A stretch of 64,000 nt of DNA from Nicoliella lavandulae (lineage in GTDB: Bacteria > Bacillota > Bacilli > Lactobacillales > Lactobacillaceae): positions 682,001 through 746,000 of the forward strand of contig NZ_JAWMWH010000001.1 in assembly GCF_037546185.1 (NCBI RefSeq), in the 5' to 3' direction. The notes under the pieces were generated by a model that saw only the letters and a program-made list of their open reading frames with translations, was not told the DNA's origin and did no database searches. The position numbers were made by a program, and so were the translations under genes. The stretch's first letter is position 1. Each line of letters opens with the position of its first letter. Of this stretch, positions 15,575-24,078 are shown piece after piece.

Positions 15575-18500
15575 ATGAAATTAAGTCAGTTTTTAACTAA
15601 GATGCCCCAATTTAAGACAATTACTGACAATTTAAAGCCAGCGACCAGACAATTGATTACGGGGATGTCTGGCTCCGCTAAGACACTGTTGATGGCGCTA
15701 TTAATGCGTCAAATTAACCATCCCATTTTGTTAGTAGTGGATAACTTACACCATATGACCCAAGTGGCGGATGATTTAACGAACGTGTTACCTGATGATC
15801 AGGTGTTTGAGTTTCCGGCCGAAGAATTAATCGCCGCTGAAGCAGCAACTAGTTCGCCTCAGTATCGGGCGCAACGGGTCCAGGCATTACATGCTTTGCA
15901 GACTGATCAACCAGCGGTCGTGGTCACTTCAATGTCTGGAGTGCGGCGGCTATTGCCAACGCCTAGTGATTTTGCACAAAATCAGTTTCAAGTGCAAGTT
16001 GGTGCTGAAATTGAATTAGATGATTTGCAAACTAAGTTATTCCGATTGGGTTACCATAAGGTCCGCTTAGTAGCTGCTCCGGGAGAATTTGCCATTCGGG
16101 GATCAATTGTTGATATCTATCCGTTGAATTCGGAGTATCCGATTCGAATCGATTTTTTTGATACCGAAGTGGATTCACTGCGCTTTTTTGATGTGTCGAC
16201 ACAAAGCAGTGTCGAAAACATGGATCAGTTTCGCATCTTACCTGCGACTGACTTCATCTTAACTGAATCACAGTTAACGGAAGGCCCAAAGCGCTTGCAA
16301 GCTCGGCTAAATCGTTCGACATCCCAAATGAAGGATCAAAAAGTAGCTGAAGCGATGCATGACTATCTCCAGCCCATTTTAGATGAATTTAAAAAGGGCA
16401 TTATTGATAATCAATTAATTTTATTTGCCAATTACTTATATGAACAACCAGCATCCATTTTCGACTACGTTCCTAAGGATGGGGTCATCGGATGTGATGA
16501 TTACAATCGCTTGTTAACTGCCGAACAAGAGCTACTAGATGATGAACAACAATGGGCTGCTGATAAGCTACTAAATGGTGAAATTTTTAATGACCAACAG
16601 TTTGGCCATGACTTTAAAGCAACCTTTAAAGTAGCTAAGCAAGCAGAGTTAATGTTTGCTAGATTCCAACGCGGGCTAAGTGGATTGAAACTAACTAAGT
16701 TAGTCGATATTCCAGTTCAGCCAATGCAGAAATTTTACGGGCAAATTCCGCTTTTGAAAACTGAGATGAACCGGTGGCTCAAGCAAAATGAAACGGTCGT
16801 CATTATGGTTCGGGATAAAACGCGGATGAGTAAGTTAGCTGATACAATGGATGACTTTGGCATTCTGGCAACGCAGACTGATTGGGATCATATTATTGAA
16901 AATAAGGTCCAACTAATTTCGGAACGGCTAAATAGCGGGTTCGAATTACCGTTTGCTAACCTTGCGTTAATTACCGAATCGGAAATGTTTAATCACGTTA
17001 CTAAGCGGCGGGCAAAACGACAAACGTTTAGTAATGCCGAACGAATTAAGAGCTATGTTGATTTAAAACCCGGTGATTACGTGGTCCATGTTAACCACGG
17101 GATTGGTCGCTATGAAGGTATGAAGACCATGGAAGTTGATGGTAAGCACCAAGACTACATGACCATTACCTATCGAGATAATGCGCAGATCTTTATTCCG
17201 GTAACCCAGTTGAATTTAATTCAAAAGTACGTTTCGTCTGAGGATCGCAAACCGCGGATCAACAAATTAGGGGGCACGGAATGGGCTAAGACTAAGAGTA
17301 AGGTCGCTAGCAAGATTGAAGACATTGCTGATGATTTAATTGACCTATATGCTAAACGCTCTAGTGAAACTGGCTTTGCGTTCCCACCTGATGATGTGTA
17401 TCAAGAACAATTTGATGATGCGTTTCCATATCCAGAGACACCTGATCAAATTAAGAGTATCAACGAAATTAAGGCTGATATGGAAAAACCCCATCCGATG
17501 GAACGGCTATTGGTGGGAGATGTTGGTTATGGAAAAACGGAAGTAGCGCTACGAGCTGCCTTTAAAGCCATTGAAGCCGGCAAACAAGTGGCCTTTTTAG
17601 TGCCAACGACCGTGCTAGCTCACCAACACTATGAAACGATCTTAAAGCGGTTTAACGGATTCCCAGTCGAAGCCGCTGTCTTATCGCGGTTTAGAACCCC
17701 TAAGCAAATCAAGGAAACAGTTGCTGGATTAGAGAACGGGGACGTTGATATTGTGGTGGGGACCCATCGCATGTTGTCGAAGGATATTCATTTTAAAGAC
17801 CTTGGATTATTGATCGTAGATGAAGAGCAACGATTTGGAGTTAAACATAAGGAACGCATCAAAAGCCTAAAGGCATCAGTCGACGTGTTAACCCTTACTG
17901 CTACTCCCATCCCACGGACACTGAACATGTCAATGATGGGCGTGCGTGATTTGTCCGTAATTGAGACCCCACCTACTAATCGGTATCCCATTCAAACCTA
18001 TGTGTTGGAAGAAAATGCTGGGACGATCAAGGATGGTATTCATCGTGAGATGGACCGTGGTGGACAAGTCTTTTACCTGCATAATCGGGTGGAAGACATT
18101 GAAAAGGTTGTGGGGATGTTAGAACAATTAGTTCCTGACGCCCGGATCGGTTATATTCACGGTAAGATGAGCGAGAACCAATTGGAAAGCGTGCTATATG
18201 ACTTTATCAATGGTGAATACGATGTCTTAGTAACGACTACGATTATTGAAACCGGGGTCGATATTCCCAATGCGAACACGTTGTTCGTTGAAAATTCTGA
18301 TCATATGGGATTGTCACAACTATACCAGCTACGGGGTCGAATTGGCCGGAGCAATCGAATTGCATATGCTTACTTCATGTATAAACCAAACAAGGTATTA
18401 ACGGAAGTTAGTGAAAATCGGCTAGATGCCATTCGGGATTTCACGGCATTAGGCTCTGGATTTAAGATTGCAATGCGTGATCTATCACTACGTGGAGCCG

Positions 18501-19099
18501 GTAACTTACTAGGGAAGCAACAACACGGGTTCGTTGATTCAGTCGGCTATGATCTCTATACCGAAATGTTATCAGACGCAGTCGCTAAAAAACGGGGCAC
18601 ACGTCCTGAAACAAAGGTTGACTCTACAATTGAACTGGATGTTGAAGCATACCTACCAAATGAATATATTGATGATCATCAACAAAAAATTGAACTGTAC
18701 AAACGAATTCGCCAACTAGAAAATGAAGATCAATATACCGAAATTCAAGGTGATTTAATTGACCGGTTCGGTGATTACCCAATTGCAGTGGCGAACTTAT
18801 TATTGATCGGTCGAATGAAGATGTTAGCCGACCGCGCCTTGATTCATAAGGTTTCTAATAACGCCAACACAATTACGATTACCATGTCGAAGATTGGAAC
18901 GGAACAATTTGATTCTAAGGATATTTTACGGGCGATTGCGGAAACTAAGTTCAGATCAACGGTTGAAATGGTCAATGACCGGATGCAGATCAAATTGATT
19001 ATTCAACCTAGCATGAAGGAACAAACGTGGTTGGATGAATTAATGAAGTTAATTCAATCCCTTGCTCAACGGCGACTGGAGATTGAAGATGAAAAATGA
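15575..19099 (+). CDS. mfd: Transcription-repair coupling factor Mfd
   Basis: Mfd pushes stalled RNA polymerase off DNA lesions and recruits UvrA. The 1174-residue protein shows the UvrB-like N-terminal domains (GMSGSAKTLLMALL in place of a true P-loop; PGEFAIRGSIVDIYPL), the RNA-polymerase-interacting domain (GDYVVHVNHGIGRYEGM), the translocase with GDVGYGKTEVALRAAF (motif I), DEEQRFGVKHKER (motif II), and TATPIPRTL, then RGRIGRSNR (motif VI), and the C-terminal TRCF domain. Start ATG 15575 follows AAAGGA. The stop overlaps the next gene's start by 11 bases. Confidence 0.97.
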   Translation: MKLSQFLTKMPQFKTITDNLKPATRQLITGMSGSAKTLLMALLMRQINHPILLVVDNLHHMTQVADDLTNVLPDDQVFEFPAEELIAAEAATSSPQYRAQRVQALHALQTDQPAVVVTSMSGVRRLLPTPSDFAQNQFQVQVGAEIELDDLQTKLFRLGYHKVRLVAAPGEFAIRGSIVDIYPLNSEYPIRIDFFDTEVDSLRFFDVSTQSSVENMDQFRILPATDFILTESQLTEGPKRLQARLNRSTSQMKDQKVAEAMHDYLQPILDEFKKGIIDNQLILFANYLYEQPASIFDYVPKDGVIGCDDYNRLLTAEQELLDDEQQWAADKLLNGEIFNDQQFGHDFKATFKVAKQAELMFARFQRGLSGLKLTKLVDIPVQPMQKFYGQIPLLKTEMNRWLKQNETVVIMVRDKTRMSKLADTMDDFGILATQTDWDHIIENKVQLISERLNSGFELPFANLALITESEMFNHVTKRRAKRQTFSNAERIKSYVDLKPGDYVVHVNHGIGRYEGMKTMEVDGKHQDYMTITYRDNAQIFIPVTQLNLIQKYVSSEDRKPRINKLGGTEWAKTKSKVASKIEDIADDLIDLYAKRSSETGFAFPPDDVYQEQFDDAFPYPETPDQIKSINEIKADMEKPHPMERLLVGDVGYGKTEVALRAAFKAIEAGKQVAFLVPTTVLAHQHYETILKRFNGFPVEAAVLSRFRTPKQIKETVAGLENGDVDIVVGTHRMLSKDIHFKDLGLLIVDEEQRFGVKHKERIKSLKASVDVLTLTATPIPRTLNMSMMGVRDLSVIETPPTNRYPIQTYVLEENAGTIKDGIHREMDRGGQVFYLHNRVEDIEKVVGMLEQLVPDARIGYIHGKMSENQLESVLYDFINGEYDVLVTTTIIETGVDIPNANTLFVENSDHMGLSQLYQLRGRIGRSNRIAYAYFMYKPNKVLTEVSENRLDAIRDFTALGSGFKIAMRDLSLRGAGNLLGKQQHGFVDSVGYDLYTEMLSDAVAKKRGTRPETKVDSTIELDVEAYLPNEYIDDHQQKIELYKRIRQLENEDQYTEIQGDLIDRFGDYPIAVANLLLIGRMKMLADRALIHKVSNNANTITITMSKIGTEQFDSKDILRAIAETKFRSTVEMVNDRMQIKLIIQPSMKEQTWLDELMKLIQSLAQRRLEIEDEK

Positions 19100-20651
19100 T
19101 GCACAAATTAAAATTGTAATGAGCGGTGCGGCTTTATTAACGATCTCGTCGTTAATTGCTAAGGTGTTAAGTGCAATTTATCGAATCCCATTACAGAACT
19201 TAGTTGGGAACATCGGTTTTTATATTTACCAGCAGGTGTATCCAATCTATGGAATCGGGATGACGTTTGCGTTGTCTGGATTACCAGTCTTAATTTCCAA
19301 GATGGTGGCAGAGCAACCCAATGTAAAAGCTCGCATCGGATTATTTAAACGCTTGACGCTCATCTTAAGTGCAATGGCATTTATTATTTTCATTGGTTTG
19401 CAGTTAGGCGCGCCGTTTTTAGCCCAGCAAATGGGGGACATTAATTTAACCATGGTGATTCGGGCAGTGAGTTGGATGTTCTTATTAATGCCATTTCTAT
19501 CTACCACCCGCGGCTTTTTTCAAGGTACTTTAAACATGTTGCCAACAGCGGTTTCACAAGTCGTTGAACAAGTCGTGCGGGTGTTAATCATTATCTTGGT
19601 GGCCGTTTTGGCCCATCGGCATCATTGGAACCTGTATTTAATGGGCCGTGATGCAATGCTTTCATCACCAATTAGTGCGTTGTTTTCTAGTGCAGTCCTC
19701 TTGATGTTTATTTGGCCACTCTTAAGTCAACGGGGGGCTAAACCCACCATTGATAAATGGGCATTGACTCGTAAGATCATTACCGAGGGGGGAACGATTT
19801 GTTTGCTATCTGCATTGATGATTATGATGCAATTAGTGGACTCGTTTACCGTTCGCAATGGCTTACTGGCGTCTGGACTAGATCAAATTGCTTCACAAAG
19901 CATCAAGGGAACTTATGATCGGGCTCAACCACTAGTTCAGTTGGGCTTAGTGATTGGAACCTCATTTGCATCGGCTGCCATGCCATCACTGTCGAAGTCG
20001 GTTCATGATCATGAACGACTGGCGTTTCAAAAAACTGCACAGTTAATGATGAAGACTACGTTAGCGGTGACGTTATTAGTTACCGTGGGATTAGTGATTT
20101 TGATGCCAGCCATTAATCGAGTGTTATTTGGGAATGCTGATGGTAGCCTGACGATTGCGGTGTATTGTTTAAGTATTATCATTGTGACGTTAATTACCAT
20201 TTATAACGGCATTCTACAAAGTTTGGGCCACTTTAAAATTGGTTTTTACGCCGTTTTGATTAGTATCGTAATCAAAGCATTGATTACGGAACCCTTAGTG
20301 GCTCGTATTGGGATTTTAGGTGGTAGCATTTCAACCGTACTGGCAGTGCTGTGTGGATTATTATTGAATTGGGTGGGCATTAAAAAACAACTGCCGATTC
20401 AAATTTATTCCATGCGCTTCTTAGTGAAGTTAAGCATTGTGACTATTGGAATGGTGATTGTAGTGTTGGGCCTTCAGACTGGTTTAATGAAGTTGGCCTT
20501 ACCATTTCATAGTCGTGTCTTTACGTTTATTGCAGTGATGGGGTATGGATTCGTCGGTGCCAGTGTAGCAATTATAGGTATTTTGTATCTACGATTGTTT
20601 GACCATGATGAACTAGCTAGTTTACCCATTATTAACCATTGGATTAAGTAG
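19089..20651 (+). CDS. Polysaccharide/lipid flippase of the MurJ-SpoVB (MOP) family
   Basis: The 520-residue protein has about 14 transmembrane segments and the family opening (GAALLTISSLIAKVLSAIYRIPL, then VGNIGFYIYQQVYPIYGIG). Relatives export undecaprenyl-linked cell-wall precursors. It occupies the position of B. subtilis yabM, between mfd and rqcP. ATG 19089 overlaps the end of mfd, with GGAG eight bases upstream within mfd. Whether its substrate is lipid II or another lipid-linked sugar cannot be decided from sequence. The mazG-like gene yabN that follows in Bacillus is absent. Confidence 0.92.
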   Translation: MKNDAQIKIVMSGAALLTISSLIAKVLSAIYRIPLQNLVGNIGFYIYQQVYPIYGIGMTFALSGLPVLISKMVAEQPNVKARIGLFKRLTLILSAMAFIIFIGLQLGAPFLAQQMGDINLTMVIRAVSWMFLLMPFLSTTRGFFQGTLNMLPTAVSQVVEQVVRVLIIILVAVLAHRHHWNLYLMGRDAMLSSPISALFSSAVLLMFIWPLLSQRGAKPTIDKWALTRKIITEGGTICLLSALMIMMQLVDSFTVRNGLLASGLDQIASQSIKGTYDRAQPLVQLGLVIGTSFASAAMPSLSKSVHDHERLAFQKTAQLMMKTTLAVTLLVTVGLVILMPAINRVLFGNADGSLTIAVYCLSIIIVTLITIYNGILQSLGHFKIGFYAVLISIVIKALITEPLVARIGILGGSISTVLAVLCGLLLNWVGIKKQLPIQIYSMRFLVKLSIVTIGMVIVVLGLQTGLMKLALPFHSRVFTFIAVMGYGFVGASVAIIGILYLRLFDHDELASLPIINHWIK

Positions 20652-20671
20652 TTAAGAAAAGAGGAAGCTAA

Positions 20672-20950
20672 ATGAGATTAGATAAATTTTTAAAGATTTC
20701 GAGAATTATTAAACGTAGAACGGTAGCTAAGAGTATTTCAGACCAAGGGCGAATTTTAATTAACGGACGGGTGGCTAAGTCATCCACAAACGTTAGCCCC
20801 CGGGATGAACTGACCATTAAGTTTGGTAACAAGACGCTAACGGTCGAAGTCGTTCAATTAACTGAGACGACGAAAAAGGCTGAAGCTGAAAAAATGTATA
20901 AAGTTTTAAGTGAAGATTATGAACATGATTATAAAAATGAACAGTTTTAA
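20672..20950 (+). CDS. rqcP: S4-domain RNA-binding protein RqcP
   Basis: RqcP (YabO, Hsp15-like) works with RqcH on stalled 50S subunits, helping add alanine tails to blocked nascent chains. The 92-residue protein has a complete S4 domain, MRLDKFLKISRIIKRRTVAK to INGRVAKSSTNVSPRDELTI, followed by an acidic C-terminus. AGAGGAAG precedes the start. It is placed between the flippase and divIC as in B. subtilis. Confidence 0.94.
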   Translation: MRLDKFLKISRIIKRRTVAKSISDQGRILINGRVAKSSTNVSPRDELTIKFGNKTLTVEVVQLTETTKKAEAEKMYKVLSEDYEHDYKNEQF

Positions 20951-20971
20951 CCGCTTTCATTCTTAGTAGAA

Positions 20972-21000
20972 TAGACAACGCCGCCATTCATTGCTATACT
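20972..21000 (+). promoter_or_regulatory. Promoter of divIC
   Basis: TAGACA (20972-20977), a 17-base spacer ending in TGC, and TATACT (20995-21000), 36 bases before the start. Confidence 0.75.
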
Positions 21001-21035
21001 AAAATCAATTGAATAATTTTTGGGGGAATTATTTT

Positions 21036-21419
21036 ATGAAAAATAGCAATGTGAAGCGATTAAATAACGCATACACGAAGCGTCATTTTCGTAAAAGTCG
21101 TTGGGAATTTATGCAAAAACCAAAGGCGCGGCGGATTAGTTTCGTAACCGTGATCTTTCTATTAATTGCGGTGCCATTTATGTTCACCATTCATAAGGTA
21201 CATCGGCAAACGGCTGATGTGGAAAGTCAAATTAAAACGAGTAAGCAAAAGTTAGCAGATGCTAAGGCTACTAATCAAAATTTGAAATTAAATGTTAAAC
21301 AGTTAAATAATTCAGAATATGTGCAACAACTCATTCGGGATAAATATTACTATACTAAGGCTGGCGAAACCGTTTATAGTTTACCCAATGATGTTGCTAA
21401 GGATGTTACACAAAATTAA
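21036..21419 (+). CDS. divIC: Septum formation protein DivIC (FtsB-like)
   Basis: DivIC is a bitopic divisome protein that pairs with FtsL and DivIB. The 127-residue protein has a basic cytoplasmic tail, one transmembrane segment (about residues 34-52, ISFVTVIFLLIAVPFMF), and an extracytoplasmic coiled coil (TADVESQIKTSKQKLADAKA) followed by QQLIRDKYYYTKAGETVYSLP, typical of the family. Start ATG 21036 follows GGGGGAA; the TTG at 21009 is upstream of this site and is rejected. It precedes the S1-domain gene as in B. subtilis (divIC-yabR). Confidence 0.93.
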   Translation: MKNSNVKRLNNAYTKRHFRKSRWEFMQKPKARRISFVTVIFLLIAVPFMFTIHKVHRQTADVESQIKTSKQKLADAKATNQNLKLNVKQLNNSEYVQQLIRDKYYYTKAGETVYSLPNDVAKDVTQN

Positions 21420-21494
21420 AGATTTTCATATGTAATATTAGGGCTTTTGGTGTATACTAAAAGCACTTAATATTTTAGGAGGAAACACTTTTTT

Positions 21495-21995
21495 ATGGCA
21501 ATTGAAGTAGGAGCAAAAGTTCCCGGTAAAGTTTCTGGAATTACTAATTTTGGGGCTTTCGTAGATTTAGGTGATCATAAGACTGGTTTAGTGCACATTA
21601 GTGAAGTATCAGATGGATTCGTAAAGGATATCCACGATGTACTTAAGGTTGGCGACCAGGTAAATGTCAAAGTGCTAAAAGTTGGCGATGACGGAAAAAT
21701 TGCTCTTTCGATGAAGCAAGCAAACGATAGTCACAGTCATACTAACGAAAAACAAGGACACAGTAATCATGGTGAACATCAACACCATGAACGAAATGAA
21801 CACCGTGATTTTCACGGTAAGGGTCATTTTAACAACAATAATCGACGTTCGGAAAATAACAACCATAAAAACACAAAGAGTGAAAACTTCGACGATATGA
21901 TGTCCAAGTTCCTCAAACAAAGCGATAGTCGTCTAGCAACGATTAAAAAGAATACTGAAGGTAAACGTGGTGGCCGTGGTGGCCGACGCAGTTAA
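21495..21995 (+). CDS. S1-domain RNA-binding protein (YabR-like) with His-rich linker
   Basis: Residues 1-75 form one S1 RNA-binding domain (EVGAKVPGKVSGITNFGAFVDL to DGKIALSMKQ). Residues 79-126 are a low-complexity linker with 11 His and many Asn. The next part (FDDMMSKFLKQSDSRLATIKKN) resembles the C-terminal helix of YabR/YugI proteins, and the tail is GKRGGRGGRRS. RNA binding is expected; the exact target is not known. AGGAGG precedes the start and TATACT at 21453-21458 may be its -10. The His-rich insertion is much longer than in the Bacillus protein. Confidence 0.9.
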   Translation: MAIEVGAKVPGKVSGITNFGAFVDLGDHKTGLVHISEVSDGFVKDIHDVLKVGDQVNVKVLKVGDDGKIALSMKQANDSHSHTNEKQGHSNHGEHQHHERNEHRDFHGKGHFNNNNRRSENNNHKNTKSENFDDMMSKFLKQSDSRLATIKKNTEGKRGGRGGRRS

Positions 21996-22012
21996 CCACT
22001 AGTTTAAAACAT

Positions 22013-22044
22013 AAAGACTAGGGCCATTGGTCCTGGTCTTTTTT
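22013..22044 (+). terminator. Intrinsic terminator after the S1-domain gene
   Basis: AAAGACTAGGGCC pairs with GGTCCTGGTCTTT (two wobbles) around ATT and is followed by T-run. Confidence 0.88.
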
Positions 22045-22060
22045 ACTTGGGAGTGAAAAA

Positions 22061-23434
22061 ATGGGGTTATTAAAGCAATTTGCAAGTCAGGTAAAGAATC
22101 ATCATTGGTGGTCAGCTGGCCAGCCAGTCGTCGTGGCCGTTTCGACCGGAGTGGACTCGATGGCTTTATTATCGTTATTAGAGCAACTTCGTTATCAAAT
22201 GCCACAGATTATTGTTGCTCACGTTAACCATAAGCTGCGGCCAGCAAGTGATAAGGAAGAACAATATTTAAGAACTTATTGCACTGAACATAATTTAAAA
22301 TTAGTGGTTGCTACTTGGCCAATCGAGGCCCATCCGTTAACTGGGATTGAAGATGCGGCGCGTCAATTTCGCTATCAATTTTTTAAGCGCATCATGGATC
22401 AATTTCACGCTCAGGTATTACTAACGGCCCATCATCAAAACGATCAAGTTGAAACGGTATTGATGAAATTAATTCGTGGCGGTGATTTAGCACAGTTAAC
22501 TGGCATTGCTCAACAACGAACGTTTGGAAACGGGACACTAATTCGGCCGTTATTAACCGTCCCTAAACGTCATTTGATTCAATATGCGACCCATCACCAT
22601 GTGAAATGGTTCGAAGATCAAACGAATCAAGATGATGATGTTTTACGCAATCGGGTGCGGCATCACTTATTACCATGTTTACAAAAAGAAAATCCACGAA
22701 TTAACCAAGCGGTTGCTGGGTATGCGGACCAATTAAATCAACTATTTACCGCTAACCGCTATTGGGTTCAAACGGCGCTAACGACAATTCGTACAGATAC
22801 TGGGTATGATTTAAACCGTTTTTTAACATATCCTGATTCGGTTCAATCAGAATTAATTCAATTGATTAATCCTACTTTAGTACCGTTGAACATTAAACAG
22901 GTTCAAATGATTCAATCCGTGTTAGCGAATGATGAGAAGCCGCAACGTGAAATTATGGTCAACCAACACGTGCAGCTCGTTAAAACCTATGGCCAGTTTA
23001 AACTAAAGAATCTTAAAAATGTTGATAAAAATATAATCAAAAATAAGCAAATTATGGTAAGATTAAACCATTGGTACCGAATTAATAGTCGACAATTGGT
23101 AGGGGTATTTAATACTAATTCAGCAGTTAAAAAGCAGGGTGATCAGGTGGTGACACTCAGTCTCTCTAGGACAGACTTACCGCTGATAATTCGACCATGG
23201 CGTTATGGTGATAAACTAACTTTGCAATCTGGTGGACATCAGAAAATATCACGGATATTAATTGATCAAAAGGTCCCTAATGCAGACCGCAAAACAGCCA
23301 TGGTATTGGTTAATGCTCAAAAGCAGGTTTTATCACTTTTGGGCTATAAAAATGCGTTTTTAAATCCTGATGGTAGGGAATCCCAACCATATCGATTAAT
23401 GATTCGGACTGAAATTGAGAGGAGAATTCCATGA
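22061..23434 (+). CDS. tilS: tRNA(Ile)-lysidine synthase
   Basis: TilS converts C34 of tRNA-Ile(CAU) to lysidine so that it reads AUA. The 457-residue protein has the N-terminal PP-loop (VAVSTGVDSMALLSLL), HVNHKLR, the TAHHQNDQVETVLMKLIRG motif, and RNRVRHHLLPCL, then the C-terminal tRNA-binding domains (PWRYGDKLTLQSGGHQKISRILIDQKVP). The PP-loop has STG where SGG is the usual form. Start ATG 22061 has GGGAGTG upstream. The stop overlaps the hpt start by four bases (ATGA), a common tilS-hpt coupling. Confidence 0.95.
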   Translation: MGLLKQFASQVKNHHWWSAGQPVVVAVSTGVDSMALLSLLEQLRYQMPQIIVAHVNHKLRPASDKEEQYLRTYCTEHNLKLVVATWPIEAHPLTGIEDAARQFRYQFFKRIMDQFHAQVLLTAHHQNDQVETVLMKLIRGGDLAQLTGIAQQRTFGNGTLIRPLLTVPKRHLIQYATHHHVKWFEDQTNQDDDVLRNRVRHHLLPCLQKENPRINQAVAGYADQLNQLFTANRYWVQTALTTIRTDTGYDLNRFLTYPDSVQSELIQLINPTLVPLNIKQVQMIQSVLANDEKPQREIMVNQHVQLVKTYGQFKLKNLKNVDKNIIKNKQIMVRLNHWYRINSRQLVGVFNTNSAVKKQGDQVVTLSLSRTDLPLIIRPWRYGDKLTLQSGGHQKISRILIDQKVPNADRKTAMVLVNAQKQVLSLLGYKNAFLNPDGRESQPYRLMIRTEIERRIP

Positions 23435-23973
23435 ATAACGACATATTAAAAGTGGTTTGTGATCAAAAGCACATCCAAAAGGTTTGTAAACGACTAGGTG
23501 AAGAAATTACCAAAGATTATCAAGGCAAGACCCCATTAGTAGTCGGGGTGCTAAAGGGTGCCATTTTCTTTATGACTGATGTAGTTCGTTATATGGACCT
23601 ATACTTATCAATCGATTTTATTGATGTGTCTAGTTATAATGGAGGCACTCAGTCTTCTGGAAAAGTCAACTTAATTAAAGACTTAGATAGTGACGTTGCT
23701 GGACGCGATGTAATTATCGTTGAAGACATCATTGAAACTGGTCGGACATTAAAATACTTACAAGATCTATTAAAAGATCGTGGTGCTAAATCGATTAAAA
23801 TGTGTACATTAGTTGATAAACCAGAGGCTCGGGTGGTTGAATTACCTGTTGATTATGTTGGAATTGACGTTCCAAATGAATTTTTGGTGGGCTATGGTTT
23901 AGACTACCAAGAAAAATACCGGAACCTACCTTATATCGGGGTTTTAAAACCAGATGTATACCAAAGCAAATAA
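23431..23973 (+). CDS. hpt: Hypoxanthine phosphoribosyltransferase
   Basis: Hpt salvages hypoxanthine (and guanine) with PRPP to give IMP/GMP. The 180-residue protein has VGVLKGAIFFMTDVVRYM, the PRPP-binding motif VIIVEDIIETGRTL, and VGYGLDYQEKYRNLPYIGVL near the C-terminus. It overlaps tilS by four bases and has GAGAGGAG just upstream, inside tilS. The tilS-hpt-ftsH order is the same as in B. subtilis. Confidence 0.96.
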   Translation: MNNDILKVVCDQKHIQKVCKRLGEEITKDYQGKTPLVVGVLKGAIFFMTDVVRYMDLYLSIDFIDVSSYNGGTQSSGKVNLIKDLDSDVAGRDVIIVEDIIETGRTLKYLQDLLKDRGAKSIKMCTLVDKPEARVVELPVDYVGIDVPNEFLVGYGLDYQEKYRNLPYIGVLKPDVYQSK

Positions 23974-23974
23974 T

Positions 23975-24003
23975 TGGTTGAATGGTTAAAATCATGGTAT
24001 TAT
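23975..24003 (+). promoter_or_regulatory. Putative ftsH promoter
   Basis: TTGGTT (23975-23980), a 17-base spacer ending in TGG, then TATTAT (23998-24003), 75 bases before ftsH. Confidence 0.5.
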
Positions 24004-24078
24004 TATTTTTTGTAAAATAAGTTTACTTTTAATTTACACATTCCAATTAATCGTAATCAGTTTGTTAGGAGGCACTTA

